A stretch of DNA of 40,522 nt. Source: Betaproteobacteria bacterium. Lineage in GTDB: Bacteria > Pseudomonadota > Gammaproteobacteria > Burkholderiales > CAIKXV01. This document shows positions 25,340 through 36,195 of the stretch, piece by piece. Below the pieces are notes generated by a model. That model was not told the DNA's origin. It searched no databases and was given only the letters and a program-made list of their open reading frames with translations. The position numbers were made by a program, and so were the translations under genes. The first letter of the stretch is position 1; the number at the start of each line of letters is the position of its first letter. The stretch spans positions 1 to 40,522 of the forward strand of contig JAJTHE010000064.1 of NCBI GenBank assembly GCA_021298815.1, in the 5' to 3' direction.

Positions 25340-26150
25340 GCCCCGCCTGGTTGAGCGAATAGAAGTGCAGCCCCGGTGCACCGGCCTGCAGCAGCCGGTC
25401 GCACATGTTGGTGATCACGTCCAGGCCGAACGCGCGGATCGAGGCCTTGTCGTCGCCGAACTCCTGCAGCCGCAGCCGCATCCAGCGAGGGATGTCGGCG
25501 CCGCACATCTCGGAGAAGCGGGCGAGCTGGGTGTAGTTGCCGATCGGCATGATGCCCGGGACGATCGGGATCTTCACGCCGGCCGCCTCGCAGCGGTCGA
25601 CGAAGTCGAAGTAGGCGTCGTTGTTGAAGAAGTACTGGGTGATCGCCGAGTTCGCGCCGGCATCGACCTTGCGCTTGAAGTTGGCGAGGTCGTCCTTCGC
25701 GGACCGGGCCTGCGGATGCACCTCGGGATAGGCCGCCACCTCGATGTGGAACCAGTCGCCGGTCTGCTGGCGGATGAACGCGACCAGTTCGTTCGCATAG
25801 CGGAACTCGCCGGCATCGACGGTGCCGGAGGGCAGGTCGCCGCGCAGCGCGACGATGTGGCGGATGCCATTGGCCTTGTACTGTTCGAGGATCGCGGTGA
25901 TGTTCTCGCGCGTCGACCCGATGCAGGACAGGTGCGGTGCCGCCTCGTTGCCCGAGGACTGGATCTCGATCACCGTCTCGAGCGTGCGGTCGCGGGTCGA
26001 GCCGCCGGCGCCGAAGGTCACCGAGAAGAACTTGGGCCTGAGCTGCGCCAGCTGCTCGCGCGTGGCCCGCAGCTTGGCGACGCCCTCGGGGGTCTTGGGC
26101 GGGAAGAATTCGAAGCTGAACGTTCGCTCGAACGTGCGCTGGGTCTGCAT
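25305..26150 (-). CDS. metF: Methylenetetrahydrofolate reductase MetF
   Basis: FAD enzyme that reduces 5,10-methylene-THF to 5-methyl-THF, the methyl donor for methionine synthesis. It has 281 residues, the normal length for a bacterial MetF without a regulatory domain. The catalytic glutamate is Glu14 in SFEFFPPKT. Further motifs are SVTFGAGGSTRDRT, ALRGDLPSG, and PIVPGIMPIGNY. ATG 26150 has GAAGGA eight bases upstream. It is the last gene of the operon ahcY - four-helix-bundle gene - metF, and so is probably also under the SAH riboswitch. Confidence 0.96.
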   Translation of the reverse strand: MQTQRTFERTFSFEFFPPKTPEGVAKLRATREQLAQLRPKFFSVTFGAGGSTRDRTLETVIEIQSSGNEAAPHLSCIGSTRENITAILEQYKANGIRHIVALRGDLPSGTVDAGEFRYANELVAFIRQQTGDWFHIEVAAYPEVHPQARSAKDDLANFKRKVDAGANSAITQYFFNNDAYFDFVDRCEAAGVKIPIVPGIMPIGNYTQLARFSEMCGADIPRWMRLRLQEFGDDKASIRAFGLDVITNMCDRLLQAGAPGLHFYSLNQAGLTSTIWQRLGL

Positions 26151-26162
26151 GGATGTGTTCCT

Positions 26163-26531
26163 TCAACCTGCGTCGGTGGTGGACTGCCGCAGCGATGCGG
26201 TGAGTCCCGCGACCAGCTTCGTGACGTCTTCGATGAGCGGCCCGGGCTTCACGGTGTCGCCCAGGTAGCCAAGCTCCGCGGCGATCGCCATCTGCGTCTC
26301 GAGGGCCGCGAGCAGCGACACCACGTCGCCCAGATGCTGCAGGAACTCCGTGCGCGAGGGCCGGGCCGCGCCCTGTGCGATCGTGGACGGGATCGCGATC
26401 GCGGTACGCCGCAACTCGTCAGCGAGCACGCCGCTGCCGCCATCGGGGAAGCGGGACGTCGCTTCGTGGATTTCCTTCACCAGCGTGACCGAAGCCCGCC
26501 AGGCGACCAGTTCCCTGAATTCCTGTGCCAT
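26163..26531 (-). CDS. Four-helix-bundle protein (23S rRNA intervening-sequence protein family)
   Basis: Small all-helical protein of 122 residues with the family pattern FRELVAWRASVTLVKEIHEA, then RFPDGG, ELRRTAIAIPSTIAQGAARP and HLGDVVSLLAALETQ. Relatives were first noticed inside intervening sequences of 23S rRNA genes and are now found in many settings; their role is unknown to me. ATG 26531 has GGAGG five bases upstream. It sits between ahcY and metF, 12 bases before metF, and is not near any rRNA, so its presence in a methyl-cycle operon is unusual. Confidence 0.87.
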   Translation of the reverse strand: MAQEFRELVAWRASVTLVKEIHEATSRFPDGGSGVLADELRRTAIAIPSTIAQGAARPSRTEFLQHLGDVVSLLAALETQMAIAAELGYLGDTVKPGPLIEDVTKLVAGLTASLRQSTTDAG

Positions 26532-26612
26532 CGCTGCCTCCGCGTCGTCGTTCGTGGATGCAGGATAGCGAAATCGCCGCCCCGGCACACCATGCCGGGG
26601 CGACGGCCGCGA

Positions 26613-28031
<1,419 letters not shown>

Positions 28032-28065
28032 CTCGCGCCCCCCTTTCTTTTCAGAAGAAGTTTGC

Positions 28066-28166
28066 GAGCGCCGTTGCAGAGACCAGACCGCTTCGAGCCT
28101 GGCAATCGCCGCCGTGCGGATCGTCGACCCGTGGCGGGAGGATTGCTGCAGCGCTCCTCGAAGCGG
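28066..28166 (-). promoter_or_regulatory. SAH riboswitch in the ahcY leader
   Basis: On the minus strand the leader contains the conserved core GAGGAGCGCTGCA and, downstream, GCCAGGCTCG. Stem P1 is a perfect ten-pair helix (CCGCTTCGAG at 28157-28166 with CTCGAAGCGG at 28088-28097). The pseudoknot strand GGCGCTC (28066-28072) can pair with GAGCGC (28151-28156). This arrangement matches the SAH riboswitch found ahead of ahcY in betaproteobacteria such as Ralstonia. The variable P2/P4 arm in between is long (about 45 bases). The element ends about 34 bases before the ahcY ATG, close enough to affect ribosome access. Confidence 0.92.
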
Positions 28167-28253
28167 GCGGAGTGTAACTCAGGTAGGCAGCGCCTTGCAG
28201 GCATTTGTGCCTGTCGCGTCCGGTGCCGGGTGCGACGGGGGCGGGCCCACCGT

Positions 28254-29519
28254 TCATGCGGCCTTCGGCCGCGCCGCCAGCGCGTTGTCTCCGGCCCAGA
28301 TCACGTCCAGATCCCGGAAAGCCCACTTGTCCGGATCCTCGCGGCTGGCGATCCGGTCCGACTCGCCCTTGTGCGACAGGTCGATCACCTCCGGCGGAAT
28401 GCGCATGTCGGCGCGGGTCGAGAAGAACAGCTTCACCTTCGGCGTGGTGAGGGCGGCCTCGTTCTGCTCGATCACGACGCCGAGCCGGCCCGACGCCATG
28501 CGCACCAGTGATCCGACCGGATAGATGCCGACGCTCTTCACGAACGCATGGAACACGCGCTCGTCGAAATGCCCGGGTGCCCATTCGGCCATCCGGCGGA
28601 TCGACTCCGCGGGATTCCAGCCGGCCTTGTAGGGACGGTTCGACGTGATCGCGTCGTACACGTCGCAGACTGCACCCATCTTCGCGTACAGGCTGATCCT
28701 GCGGCCATCGAGCCGGTGCGGGTAGCCGGTGCCGTCGATCCGCTCATGGTGGTGCAGGCAGACATCGAGTGCCATCTCGCCCGCGGTGCCGGCCTTGAGC
28801 AGCAGACCGTGGCCGAGTTCCGGATGCTTCTTCATCACGTCGAATTCGGCATCGGTCAGCTTGCCCGGCTTGTTCAGCACGTGCATCGGCACCAGTGCCT
28901 TGCCCATGTCGTGGAGCAGGCCGGCCAGGCCCGCTTCACGCAGCTTCGGGGCATCCAGCCCGAGCTGTCGCCCCAGCGAGATCATCACCCCGCAGTCCGC
29001 GACCGAATGCATGTAGGTGTAGTCGTCGACGGTCTTCAGCCGGGCGAGGCTGACCAGTGCCCCCGGGTTGCGTTCGATGGACCCATTGATCTCGTCGACC
29101 AGTTGCAGCGCGCCTTCGGCGTCGATGGCCTTGCCCATCCGCGCTTCCGAGAACATCGAGATGACCGCGCCGCGGGCCTTCTGGCAGATGCGCGTGGCGC
29201 GTTCGAGTTCCGCGTCCATCGAGACTCGTGCCGGCCGCACGGTCTCGACCGCAAGGGCGAGTTCGAGGTCGATCTGGCGGTCGACGTCCTCGCGCGACAG
29301 GGCCGGCTTCGCTGCGTCGCCGCCCGCGGGCTCGACGTCGAGGCCCTTGGATGCGTCGATCCACACGTCCCTGACGCCGCCGTCGACGATGCGGGCAAGG
29401 TCGCGCGCTTCCTTCAACATGAAGCGGGTACGCCAGAACGGATGGTCCAACCACGAGCCGCAGAGTTCATGCACATGCATGCCCACGCGCAACTGGCTGA
29501 CCGGGATTCGTTTCAACAT
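28254..29519 (-). CDS. HD-GYP cyclic-di-GMP phosphodiesterase with N-terminal DUF3391
   Basis: Metal-dependent phosphodiesterase that degrades c-di-GMP. It has 421 residues: DUF3391 (about 1-110, opening LKRIPVSQLRVGMHV) and HD-GYP (about 150-350) with His171 (YMHSV), the HD pair at 203-204 (LLHDMGK), HHHERIDGTGYP (GYP 265-267) and CDVYDAITSNRPYK. All metal ligands seen are intact. ATG 29519 is preferred: the upstream GTG at 29600 would lie beyond a sigma-28-like promoter at 29556-29583, and the protein family begins at LKRI. No Shine-Dalgarno is visible before either start. A short tail (about 350-421) follows the catalytic domain. Confidence 0.93.
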   Translation of the reverse strand: MLKRIPVSQLRVGMHVHELCGSWLDHPFWRTRFMLKEARDLARIVDGGVRDVWIDASKGLDVEPAGGDAAKPALSREDVDRQIDLELALAVETVRPARVSMDAELERATRICQKARGAVISMFSEARMGKAIDAEGALQLVDEINGSIERNPGALVSLARLKTVDDYTYMHSVADCGVMISLGRQLGLDAPKLREAGLAGLLHDMGKALVPMHVLNKPGKLTDAEFDVMKKHPELGHGLLLKAGTAGEMALDVCLHHHERIDGTGYPHRLDGRRISLYAKMGAVCDVYDAITSNRPYKAGWNPAESIRRMAEWAPGHFDERVFHAFVKSVGIYPVGSLVRMASGRLGVVIEQNEAALTTPKVKLFFSTRADMRIPPEVIDLSHKGESDRIASREDPDKWAFRDLDVIWAGDNALAARPKAA

Positions 29520-29555
29520 GGTGCGGGAGAAAGACGGGTCAGCAATATCCCTGCG

Positions 29556-29583
29556 TTTACGGCCGGCTGCACGGATTCTTGAG
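29556..29583 (-). promoter_or_regulatory. Sigma-28 (FliA)-like promoter of the HD-GYP gene
   Basis: On the minus strand TCAA (29579-29582, within CTCAAG) and GCCGTAAA (29556-29563) are separated by exactly 15 bases, the preferred sigma-28 spacing. The -10 matches GCCGATAA at six of eight positions. It ends 36 bases before the ATG at 29519. Weaker than the site in front of the GGDEF-EAL gene. Confidence 0.4.
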
Positions 29584-29608
29584 GGTTTCCGTCCGTTCAC
29601 GCGGGTAA

Positions 29609-29947
29609 ATGGCCATGGCAGGCACGACAGGCGACCACGGCGATCTCCTCGGTCTGGTCATGCCGGTCGCGGACTTCCCGATCCGGGGCGTGATGTTCCG
29701 TGATCTCACGCCGCTGATGGCCGATCCAGCGGCACTGGGCCGCGCAGTCGTGGCCCTGGCCCGTCCTTTCCGGTGTGCAGGGATCCGGCAGGCTCGACTC
29801 ACCGGCGGTACCGCGGCGGCCGCGGTCGAACGGCTGGGGCGCCTCGGGGCAAGACTCGCGGGGGCCGCCTTCCTGCTGGAACTGCCCGTGCTGCAGGGGC
29901 GCGCGCGGCTGGCCGGCATCGAGGTGCACAGCGTGCTGCAGACCTGA
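29609..29947 (+). pseudogene. apt: Adenine phosphoribosyltransferase with central deletion
   Basis: The first 58 residues (FPIRGVMFRDLTPLMADP, then FRCAGI) are the N-terminus of adenine phosphoribosyltransferase, and the last about 48 (TGGTAAAAVERLG through LELPVLQGRARLAG and HSVLQT) are its C-terminus. About 70 residues in between are absent, including the EARGF segment, the flexible loop and the acidic half of the PRPP-binding motif that should precede TGGTAAAA. The remaining frame is open (112 residues against a usual 170-180), but it should not be an active enzyme. At the junction sits a 25-base sequence that is the exact inverse of the metK 3' flank. It is divergent from the HD-GYP gene; ATG 29615 is an alternative start. 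Confidence 0.85.
29782..29806 (+). repeat. 25-bp inverted repeat, copy A, at the apt deletion junction
   Basis: Begins GATCCGGCAGGCTCGACTCA and continues CCGGC; it is perfectly complementary to copy B at 30006-30030. It encodes the five foreign residues RQARL that join the two halves of apt. The flanking apt sequence supplies GATC on the left and ACCGGC on the right, so only about 15 bases are truly inserted. Confidence 0.9.
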
Positions 29948-29967
29948 GGCGCGCGGCACTGGCCCGA

Positions 29968-29997
29968 TCAAGAAAACGCCCCGCAGTGCGGGGCGTT
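29968..29997 (-). terminator. Intrinsic terminator of metK
   Basis: AACGCCCCGC and GCGGGGCGTT form a ten-pair stem around a three-base loop; read on the minus strand it is followed by TTCTTGATC, giving the T-run TTTTCTT with the end of the stem. It lies 32 bases past the metK stop. In the other direction it may also stop apt transcripts. Confidence 0.88.
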
Positions 29998-30005
29998 CCG
30001 GTGCA

Positions 30006-30028
30006 GCCGGTGAGTCGAGCCTGCCGGA

Positions 30029-30030
<2 letters not shown>
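30006..30030 (-). repeat. 25-bp inverted repeat, copy B, just after the metK stop
   Basis: The inverse partner of the sequence at 29782-29806. Its right end includes two bases of the metK stop codon, and it lies between that stop and the terminator, so this copy is likely the original and the one in apt the derived copy. Confidence 0.9.
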
Positions 30031-31189
<1,159 letters not shown>

Positions 31190-31308
31190 TGAGAAACCCG
31201 TCTGCATTAGGAAAAAGGACGCCGGCGCACGGCACGGGGCCGTTCCGGGCGAAAATCGGCCGCAGGAAGCCCGCGCGCCGGGGGAACGCTCGAAAAGGGC
31301 GCTAGGAT

Positions 31309-31337
31309 AGCAGAGTCGTCCGAGACCTCGATGTCAA
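31309..31337 (-). promoter_or_regulatory. Possible sigma-70 promoter of metK
   Basis: On the minus strand TTGACA (31332-31337) is followed after 17 bases by TCTGCT; a better -10, TATCCT, is 22 bases away. The -35 is perfect, the -10 poor. It overlaps the start region of the divergent acyltransferase gene. Confidence 0.35.
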
Positions 31338-31350
31338 CAAGAAATACACC

Positions 31351-32259
31351 TTGCACTTCCTGATCCGACTGCTCGGCCGAATGCCGCTGCGCGTGCTGCA
31401 CTGGCTCGGCGCGGGGCTGGGCTGGATCGCCTACGCCGCCGACCGCACCTACCGGGGGCGGTTAAGCGAGAACCTCGCCCGGTCCGGCCTCGCGACCGGG
31501 CATACCGCCGCGCCCGGCGGACTGGGACGTGTCCGTCGCCGCGCGATCGCCGAAGCCGGCCGCACGATCGCCGAACTTCCCGCCTTCTGGCTGCGACCGC
31601 AGGCCGCGCTGGCGCGCTGGGTGCGGGTAACGGTGGGCCAGCAGCACCTCGACGAGGCGCATGCCCGGGGCCGCGGCATCCTGTTCCTGACGCCCCATCT
31701 CGGTGCGTTCGAGATCACCCCGCAGTGGTATGGCCTGGCGCGTCCGATCACCGTGATGTACCGGCGCCCCAAGCTGGCCTGGCTGGACCCGATCGTGCGC
31801 GCGGGCCGCGGCCGCGGCCAGGTATCGCTGGTGGGTGCGGACCTCGGCGGCGTGCGGGCGATGCTCCGCGCGTTGCGGGCCGGACAGGCGGCCGGACTGT
31901 TGCCGGACCAGGCGCCCGGCGCCGGCGAGGGGGTGTGGGCGGATTTCTTCGGTCGCCCGGCCTACACGATCACGCTCGCGGCCCGGCTGGCGAAGTCCAC
32001 CGGTGCGACGGTGCTGATGGCGGTCGGTCGCCGGCTGCCTGCGGCGCGCGGCTACGAACTCGAGTTCCACCCGCTACCCGATCCCCTGCCCGAGGATCCG
32101 CAGCAGGCTGCGCGCGCCGTCAACGCCGCGGTCGAGGCGGTGGTCGCGCGCTGTCCGGAGCAGTATCTGTGGAGCTACAACCGGTACAAGCAGCCGGCGG
32201 GGGCACCGCCGCCGCCGCCGCTGTCGACTGCCTCGCCTCCCCCGCCGGGGGGAGCCTGA
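31351..32259 (+). CDS. LpxL/HtrB-family lysophospholipid (lipid A) acyltransferase, first copy
   Basis: Inner-membrane-associated acyltransferase that adds a secondary fatty acid to lipid A. It has 302 residues, an N-terminal hydrophobic stretch (about 12-30) and the acyltransferase HX4(D/E) motif as His116-LGAF-Glu121 in LTPHLGAFE, with LLPDQAPGAGEGVWADFFG as the usual downstream block. The only in-frame start is TTG at 31351; the nearby ATG at 31331 is in another frame, and no Shine-Dalgarno is clear. The C-terminus has two proline runs that look like an appended disordered tail. It heads a pair with the next gene, 55 bases away. Confidence 0.88.
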   Translation: MHFLIRLLGRMPLRVLHWLGAGLGWIAYAADRTYRGRLSENLARSGLATGHTAAPGGLGRVRRRAIAEAGRTIAELPAFWLRPQAALARWVRVTVGQQHLDEAHARGRGILFLTPHLGAFEITPQWYGLARPITVMYRRPKLAWLDPIVRAGRGRGQVSLVGADLGGVRAMLRALRAGQAAGLLPDQAPGAGEGVWADFFGRPAYTITLAARLAKSTGATVLMAVGRRLPAARGYELEFHPLPDPLPEDPQQAARAVNAAVEAVVARCPEQYLWSYNRYKQPAGAPPPPPLSTASPPPPGGA

Positions 32260-32314
32260 TGGCAGGCATCGGCCGGGCGGCGGCTGGCGGCAGGCATGCC
32301 GTGGCGAGGTTTCG

Positions 32315-33193
32315 ATGAGCACCCGGCTGGCGCTGCTGCTGGTGTGGCTCCTGCACCTGCTGCCCTTCCGGCTGCTGGCCATGGCCGGGCACGGACTCGG
32401 CGTGCTGCTATTCATGCTGCCGACCGAGCGCCGGCGGGTGGTCCTGACCAACCTCGCCCTGTGCTTTCCCGGCATGGGCGAGCGCGAGCGGCGCCAGCTC
32501 GCGCGGGCGCATTTCGCTGCTTTCACCCGCAGCGTGCTCGACCGTGGCATCGCCTGGTGGTCCAGCCGGGCGCGGCTGATGCGCGTGGTGCGGGTCGAGG
32601 GCTGGGAGCACATCGCCGCGGCGAACGGCCGCCCGGTGGTGCTGCTTGCTCCCCATTTCGTGGGGCTCGACATCGGTGCGCAGCGGCTGGCGGCCGAGGG
32701 ACGGGCGGTGTCCATGTACAGCCGGCAGAAGAACCCTGTGTTCGACGCGTTCCTGCGCGCGAAGCGCAACCGATTCGGTTCGGTGACCCTGGTGTCCCGC
32801 CAGGAAGGCCTGCGGCCCGTGCTGCGCGCGATGCGTGCCGGGCTGCCGCTGTACTACCTGCCGGACATGGACTTCGGCGCGCGCGATTCGGTGTTCGCGC
32901 CGTTCTTCGGGGTGCCGGCCGCGACGCTGCCCGCGCTGTCGCGCATCGTGCGCCTGACCGGCGCGGTGGTCGTCCCCTGCATCACCGAGCAGTTGCCTTC
33001 CGGGGCCGGCTATCGCGTGGTGCTCCATCCGCCGTGGACCGGTTTCCCCGGACCCGGCGGGGTCGACGACATCGCCGAGGCGACACGGATGAACAGCTTC
33101 ATCGAAGGCTGCGTGGAGCGGATGCCCGCGCAGTACCACTGGCTGCACAAGCGGTTCAAGACCCGCCCGCCGGGCGAGCCGCCCATCTATTGA
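32315..33193 (+). CDS. LpxL/HtrB-family lipid A acyltransferase, second copy
   Basis: Second secondary acyltransferase, 292 residues, with a hydrophobic N-terminus (about 5-35), catalytic HX4D as His114-FVGL-Asp119 in APHFVGLD, and [20 protein letters not shown] in the position of the second block. ATG 32315 has GAGG five bases upstream. It is clearly related to its neighbour but quite diverged, so the two probably add different acyl chains or act at different positions (inference). It ends 11 bases before the CoA-binding protein gene. Confidence 0.9.
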   Translation: MSTRLALLLVWLLHLLPFRLLAMAGHGLGVLLFMLPTERRRVVLTNLALCFPGMGERERRQLARAHFAAFTRSVLDRGIAWWSSRARLMRVVRVEGWEHIAAANGRPVVLLAPHFVGLDIGAQRLAAEGRAVSMYSRQKNPVFDAFLRAKRNRFGSVTLVSRQEGLRPVLRAMRAGLPLYYLPDMDFGARDSVFAPFFGVPAATLPALSRIVRLTGAVVVPCITEQLPSGAGYRVVLHPPWTGFPGPGGVDDIAEATRMNSFIEGCVERMPAQYHWLHKRFKTRPPGEPPIY

Positions 33194-33204
33194 GGAGGAT
33201 GCCC

Positions 33205-33630
33205 ATGTTCGACAATCCAAATGCCGACCGCCTGCGCGCGCTGCTGCGCGAGGTGCACACCATCGCCGTGGTCGGCCTGTCGCCAAGGCCCGACCGTCCG
33301 AGCCATGGCGTATCGAAGTCGATGCAGTCGTTCGGCTACCGGATCGTCCCGGTGAACCCGGGCCAGGCTACGATCCTGGGCGAGCCCTGCTACCCGACGC
33401 TGCGCGACCTGCCGGAGGAGGTGCGCTCGCAGGTCGACCTGGTCGACGTGTTCCGCCAGTCGGACGCGGTGGCCGGCATCGTCGACGACTGCATCGCGCT
33501 CGGCCTGAAGCGGCTCTGGCTGCAGGACGGCGTGGTCGACGAGTCCGCCGCGAAGCGCGCCACCGACGCCGGCATCGAGGTGGTGATGGATCGCTGCGTG
33601 TACCGGGACTATGTACACTTGATGCGATGA
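33205..33630 (+). CDS. CoA-binding domain protein (YccU-type)
   Basis: Small Rossmann-fold protein of 141 residues related to the CoA-binding domain of succinyl-CoA synthetase, found widely as a stand-alone protein; its role is unknown. Seen: [30 protein letters not shown], and [13 protein letters not shown], then [16 protein letters not shown] 33205 is preferred over ATG 33199 because GAGGAGG lies six bases before the former and overlaps the latter. Its stop overlaps the dapF start (ATGA), so translation is coupled. Confidence 0.88.
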   Translation: MFDNPNADRLRALLREVHTIAVVGLSPRPDRPSHGVSKSMQSFGYRIVPVNPGQATILGEPCYPTLRDLPEEVRSQVDLVDVFRQSDAVAGIVDDCIALGLKRLWLQDGVVDESAAKRATDAGIEVVMDRCVYRDYVHLMR

Positions 33631-34466
33631 AGATCGCGTTCACCAAGATGCATGGTGCCGGCAACGACTTCGTCGTTATCGATGCCACCCGCGACCCGCT
33701 CGCATCGGCCGCGTTCGACCGCGCGTCCTGGCAGCGCATCTCGGACCGCCACCTGGGCATCGGCTGCGACCAGGTGCTGGTCGTCGAACGGCCGCGCCTC
33801 GATGGCACCGACTTCCACTACCGCATCTTCAACGCCGATGGCGGCGAAGTGGAACAGTGCGGCAACGGCGCGCGCTGCTTCGTGCGTTTCGTGGTCGACA
33901 AGGGGCTGACCGACAAGCGCGAGATCCGCGTCGGCACGATGGCTGGCGTCATCACGCCCCGCCTGGAGGACGACGGCCGGGTGACGGTCGATATGGGGGC
34001 GCCGCGGCTGGAGCCGGCCGACATCCCGTTCGTCGCGCCGGCGCGCGCCGACGTGTACCGCCTGGACCTCGACGCCGGCGCGGTGGAAGTGTCCGCGGTG
34101 TCGATGGGCAACCCGCACGCCGTGCAGGTGGTGGCAGACGTCGATGCGGCGCCGGTGGTGGCGCAGGGCGCGCAGATCGAAGCGCACCCGCGCTTCCCGA
34201 AGCGGGTGAACGCGGGTTACATGCAGGTGGTCGACCGGCGCACGGTACGCCTGCGCGTGTTCGAACGTGGCGCCGGCGAGACGCTCGCCTGCGGCACCGG
34301 CGCCTGCGCGGCGGTGGTGGCCGGCAACCTGCGCGGGCTGCTCGATGCGCAGGTGGACGTGCATACGCGCGGCGGCGTGCTCACCATCGCCTGGGATGGC
34401 GAGGGCCTGCCGGTGCGCATGACCGGCCCGGCGGTCACCGTGTTTGAAGGTACGATCGATACATGA
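33627..34466 (+). CDS. dapF: Diaminopimelate epimerase DapF
   Basis: PLP-independent racemase that converts LL- to meso-diaminopimelate for lysine and peptidoglycan synthesis. It has 279 residues. The catalytic cysteine pair is present: Cys78 in EQCGNGARC and Cys222 in LACGTGAC. The opening [15 protein letters not shown] is diagnostic. The start overlaps the preceding stop by four bases. It forms the conserved betaproteobacterial/gammaproteobacterial run dapF - DUF484 - xerC. Confidence 0.97.
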   Translation: MKIAFTKMHGAGNDFVVIDATRDPLASAAFDRASWQRISDRHLGIGCDQVLVVERPRLDGTDFHYRIFNADGGEVEQCGNGARCFVRFVVDKGLTDKREIRVGTMAGVITPRLEDDGRVTVDMGAPRLEPADIPFVAPARADVYRLDLDAGAVEVSAVSMGNPHAVQVVADVDAAPVVAQGAQIEAHPRFPKRVNAGYMQVVDRRTVRLRVFERGAGETLACGTGACAAVVAGNLRGLLDAQVDVHTRGGVLTIAWDGEGLPVRMTGPAVTVFEGTIDT

Positions 34467-34521
34467 GCAGTCGATGCCACGCGTCCGTTCCTGGACGAAC
34501 GAAAAGAAGATGGGGGAAGGG

Positions 34522-35190
34522 ATGAAAGAAGGGATCAATCCGGAACAGGTCGCGGCCTACCTGCAGGAGCACCCCGAGTTCTTCGAGATGTACGCTGACC
34601 TGATGGCGAACCTGTTCATTCCCCATCCGCATGGCGGACGGGCGATACCGATCTCCGAGCGGCAGGTGCTGACCCTGCGCGACAAGAACAGGCTGCTCGA
34701 GACCAAGCTGGCGGAACTGATCCGCTTCGGCGAACAGAACGATTCGATCAGCGAGAAGCTGCACCGGCTGACGCTCGCGCTGATGTCCGCGCCGGATGCA
34801 CCTGCCGCGATCCATGCCACGCGCTACCACCTGGGCGAGGATTTCGCCGTGCCCCATGTCGAGCTGCGGCTGTGGTCGCCGGCCGTGCCCGCCGGGGCGG
34901 CCTCGGTCGAGTATTCGCCGATCAGCGAGGAGGCACGCGTGTTCGCCGACAGCCTGACCCAGCCCTACATCAGCGCGCGTGCGATGTTCGACAGCGCCTC
35001 GTGGTTCGGTGACGCCGGCGAGTTGCTGCACTCGTTCGCCTACATCCCGCTGCGCGGGCAGCAGGCGTTCGGGCTGCTCACCCTGGCGAGCGAGGATCCG
35101 CAGCGCTTCTATCCCGAGATGGGCACCCTGTACCTGAAGCGGCTCGGCGACACCGTCGCCGCGGCGCTGGGACGGAGCCTTGCCGGCTGA
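34522..35190 (+). CDS. DUF484 family protein
   Basis: GAF-like protein of about 222 residues with the family opening INPEQVAAYLQEHPEFFE, then PHPHGGRAIPISERQVLTLR, a short coiled coil, and a C-terminal GAF fold (YIPLRGQQAFGLLTLASEDP). The function is unknown, though genes of this family regularly sit between dapF and xerC, as here. The start is uncertain: ATG 34522 (GGAAGGG touching it) or ATG 34510 (AGAAG touching it). The 3' end overlaps xerC by 11 bases. Confidence 0.88.
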   Translation: MKEGINPEQVAAYLQEHPEFFEMYADLMANLFIPHPHGGRAIPISERQVLTLRDKNRLLETKLAELIRFGEQNDSISEKLHRLTLALMSAPDAPAAIHATRYHLGEDFAVPHVELRLWSPAVPAGAASVEYSPISEEARVFADSLTQPYISARAMFDSASWFGDAGELLHSFAYIPLRGQQAFGLLTLASEDPQRFYPEMGTLYLKRLGDTVAAALGRSLAG

Positions 35191-36193
35191 ACCTGCGACA
35201 CCGCCGCCCGCTGCCACGCCGTCGGGGCCGGCAGGGACGCAGGCGAGGGACGCGGCCGGTCCGGTGCCGGATCCTTCGCCGGACCTGTCCGAGGCGTCGA
35301 GGGCGTTGCTCGCGCGGTTCATCGGATACCTTGCGAGCGAGCGGCGCCTGGCGCCGACTTCTGTCGCCGCCTACGAGTACGACGTGACGCGCCTGCTTCG
35401 CCTGGCCGGGGACGCGCCGCTGCCCGGCCTCACCGCGCAGGAGATCCGCCGCTTTGCCGGCCGGCTGCACGGACAGGGCCTGACCGGGCGCTCGATCGCG
35501 CGCCTGCTGTCGGCCTGGCGCGCGTTCTATCGCTGGCTGGTGCGGGAGCGCCTGTCAGCGGCCAATCCGGTGCTGGGCGTGAAGCCGCCGAAGTCCGGCA
35601 AGCGCCTGCCGAAGGTGCTGTCGCCCGACGAGGCTTCGCAACTGCTGTCGGGGGAAGTGGCATCGCCTGCGGATGCCCGCGACCTGGCGATGCTGGAGCT
35701 GCTCTACTCGTCCGGCCTGCGCCGGGCCGAACTGGTCGGGCTGGACCTGGGCGACGTCAGGGCCGCCGATGCGCTGGTGCGGGTCACCGGCAAGGGCAGC
35801 CGCACGCGCGAAGTGCCGGTCGGGCGGCAGGCGCTGCTTGCGCTGGACGGCTGGCTCAAGGTGCGTCCGCTGATGGCGAAGCCGGGCTGCGATGCCCTGT
35901 TCGTCGGCGCGCGCGGCGAGCGCATCGGGGATCGCGTGGTGTCGACCCGCGTCGAACAGTGGGCACGCCGGCGCGGCCTGGACCAGCACCTGCATCCGCA
36001 CATGCTGCGCCATTCGTTCGCCTCGCACGTGCTGCAGTCGAGCGGCGACCTGCGTGCGGTGCAGGAGATGCTCGGGCACGCGAGCATCTCTACCACGCAG
36101 ATCTACACCCACCTCGACTTCCAGTACCTGGCGAAGGCCTACGACGCGGCGCACCCGCGGGCGCGCATCGGCAAGGCGCCGAAGCAGGGCTGA
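35180..36193 (+). CDS. xerC: Tyrosine site-specific recombinase XerC
   Basis: Recombinase that, with XerD, resolves chromosome dimers at dif. It has 337 residues: a proline/alanine-rich N-terminal extension of about 35 residues, SAM-like core-binding domain (about 38-128) and the catalytic domain (about 145-325). Catalytic residues are all visible: Arg181 (SSGLRRAEL), Lys205 (TGKGSRTR), His274 and Arg277 (HPHMLRHSF), His300 (LGHASIS) and Tyr309 (IYTHL). The start is TTG 35180 inside the DUF484 gene, with GGAG close upstream; the long N-terminal extension is unusual, but I see no better ATG. The family placement as XerC rests mostly on the dapF-DUF484 context. Confidence 0.93.
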   Translation: MPAEPATPPPAATPSGPAGTQARDAAGPVPDPSPDLSEASRALLARFIGYLASERRLAPTSVAAYEYDVTRLLRLAGDAPLPGLTAQEIRRFAGRLHGQGLTGRSIARLLSAWRAFYRWLVRERLSAANPVLGVKPPKSGKRLPKVLSPDEASQLLSGEVASPADARDLAMLELLYSSGLRRAELVGLDLGDVRAADALVRVTGKGSRTREVPVGRQALLALDGWLKVRPLMAKPGCDALFVGARGERIGDRVVSTRVEQWARRRGLDQHLHPHMLRHSFASHVLQSSGDLRAVQEMLGHASISTTQIYTHLDFQYLAKAYDAAHPRARIGKAPKQG

Positions 36194-36195
36194 GT

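Noticed and set aside
31190..31330. SAM riboswitch in the metK leader
   Set aside because: I could not assemble any known SAM riboswitch core from the leader; only a possible -35 box is seen.
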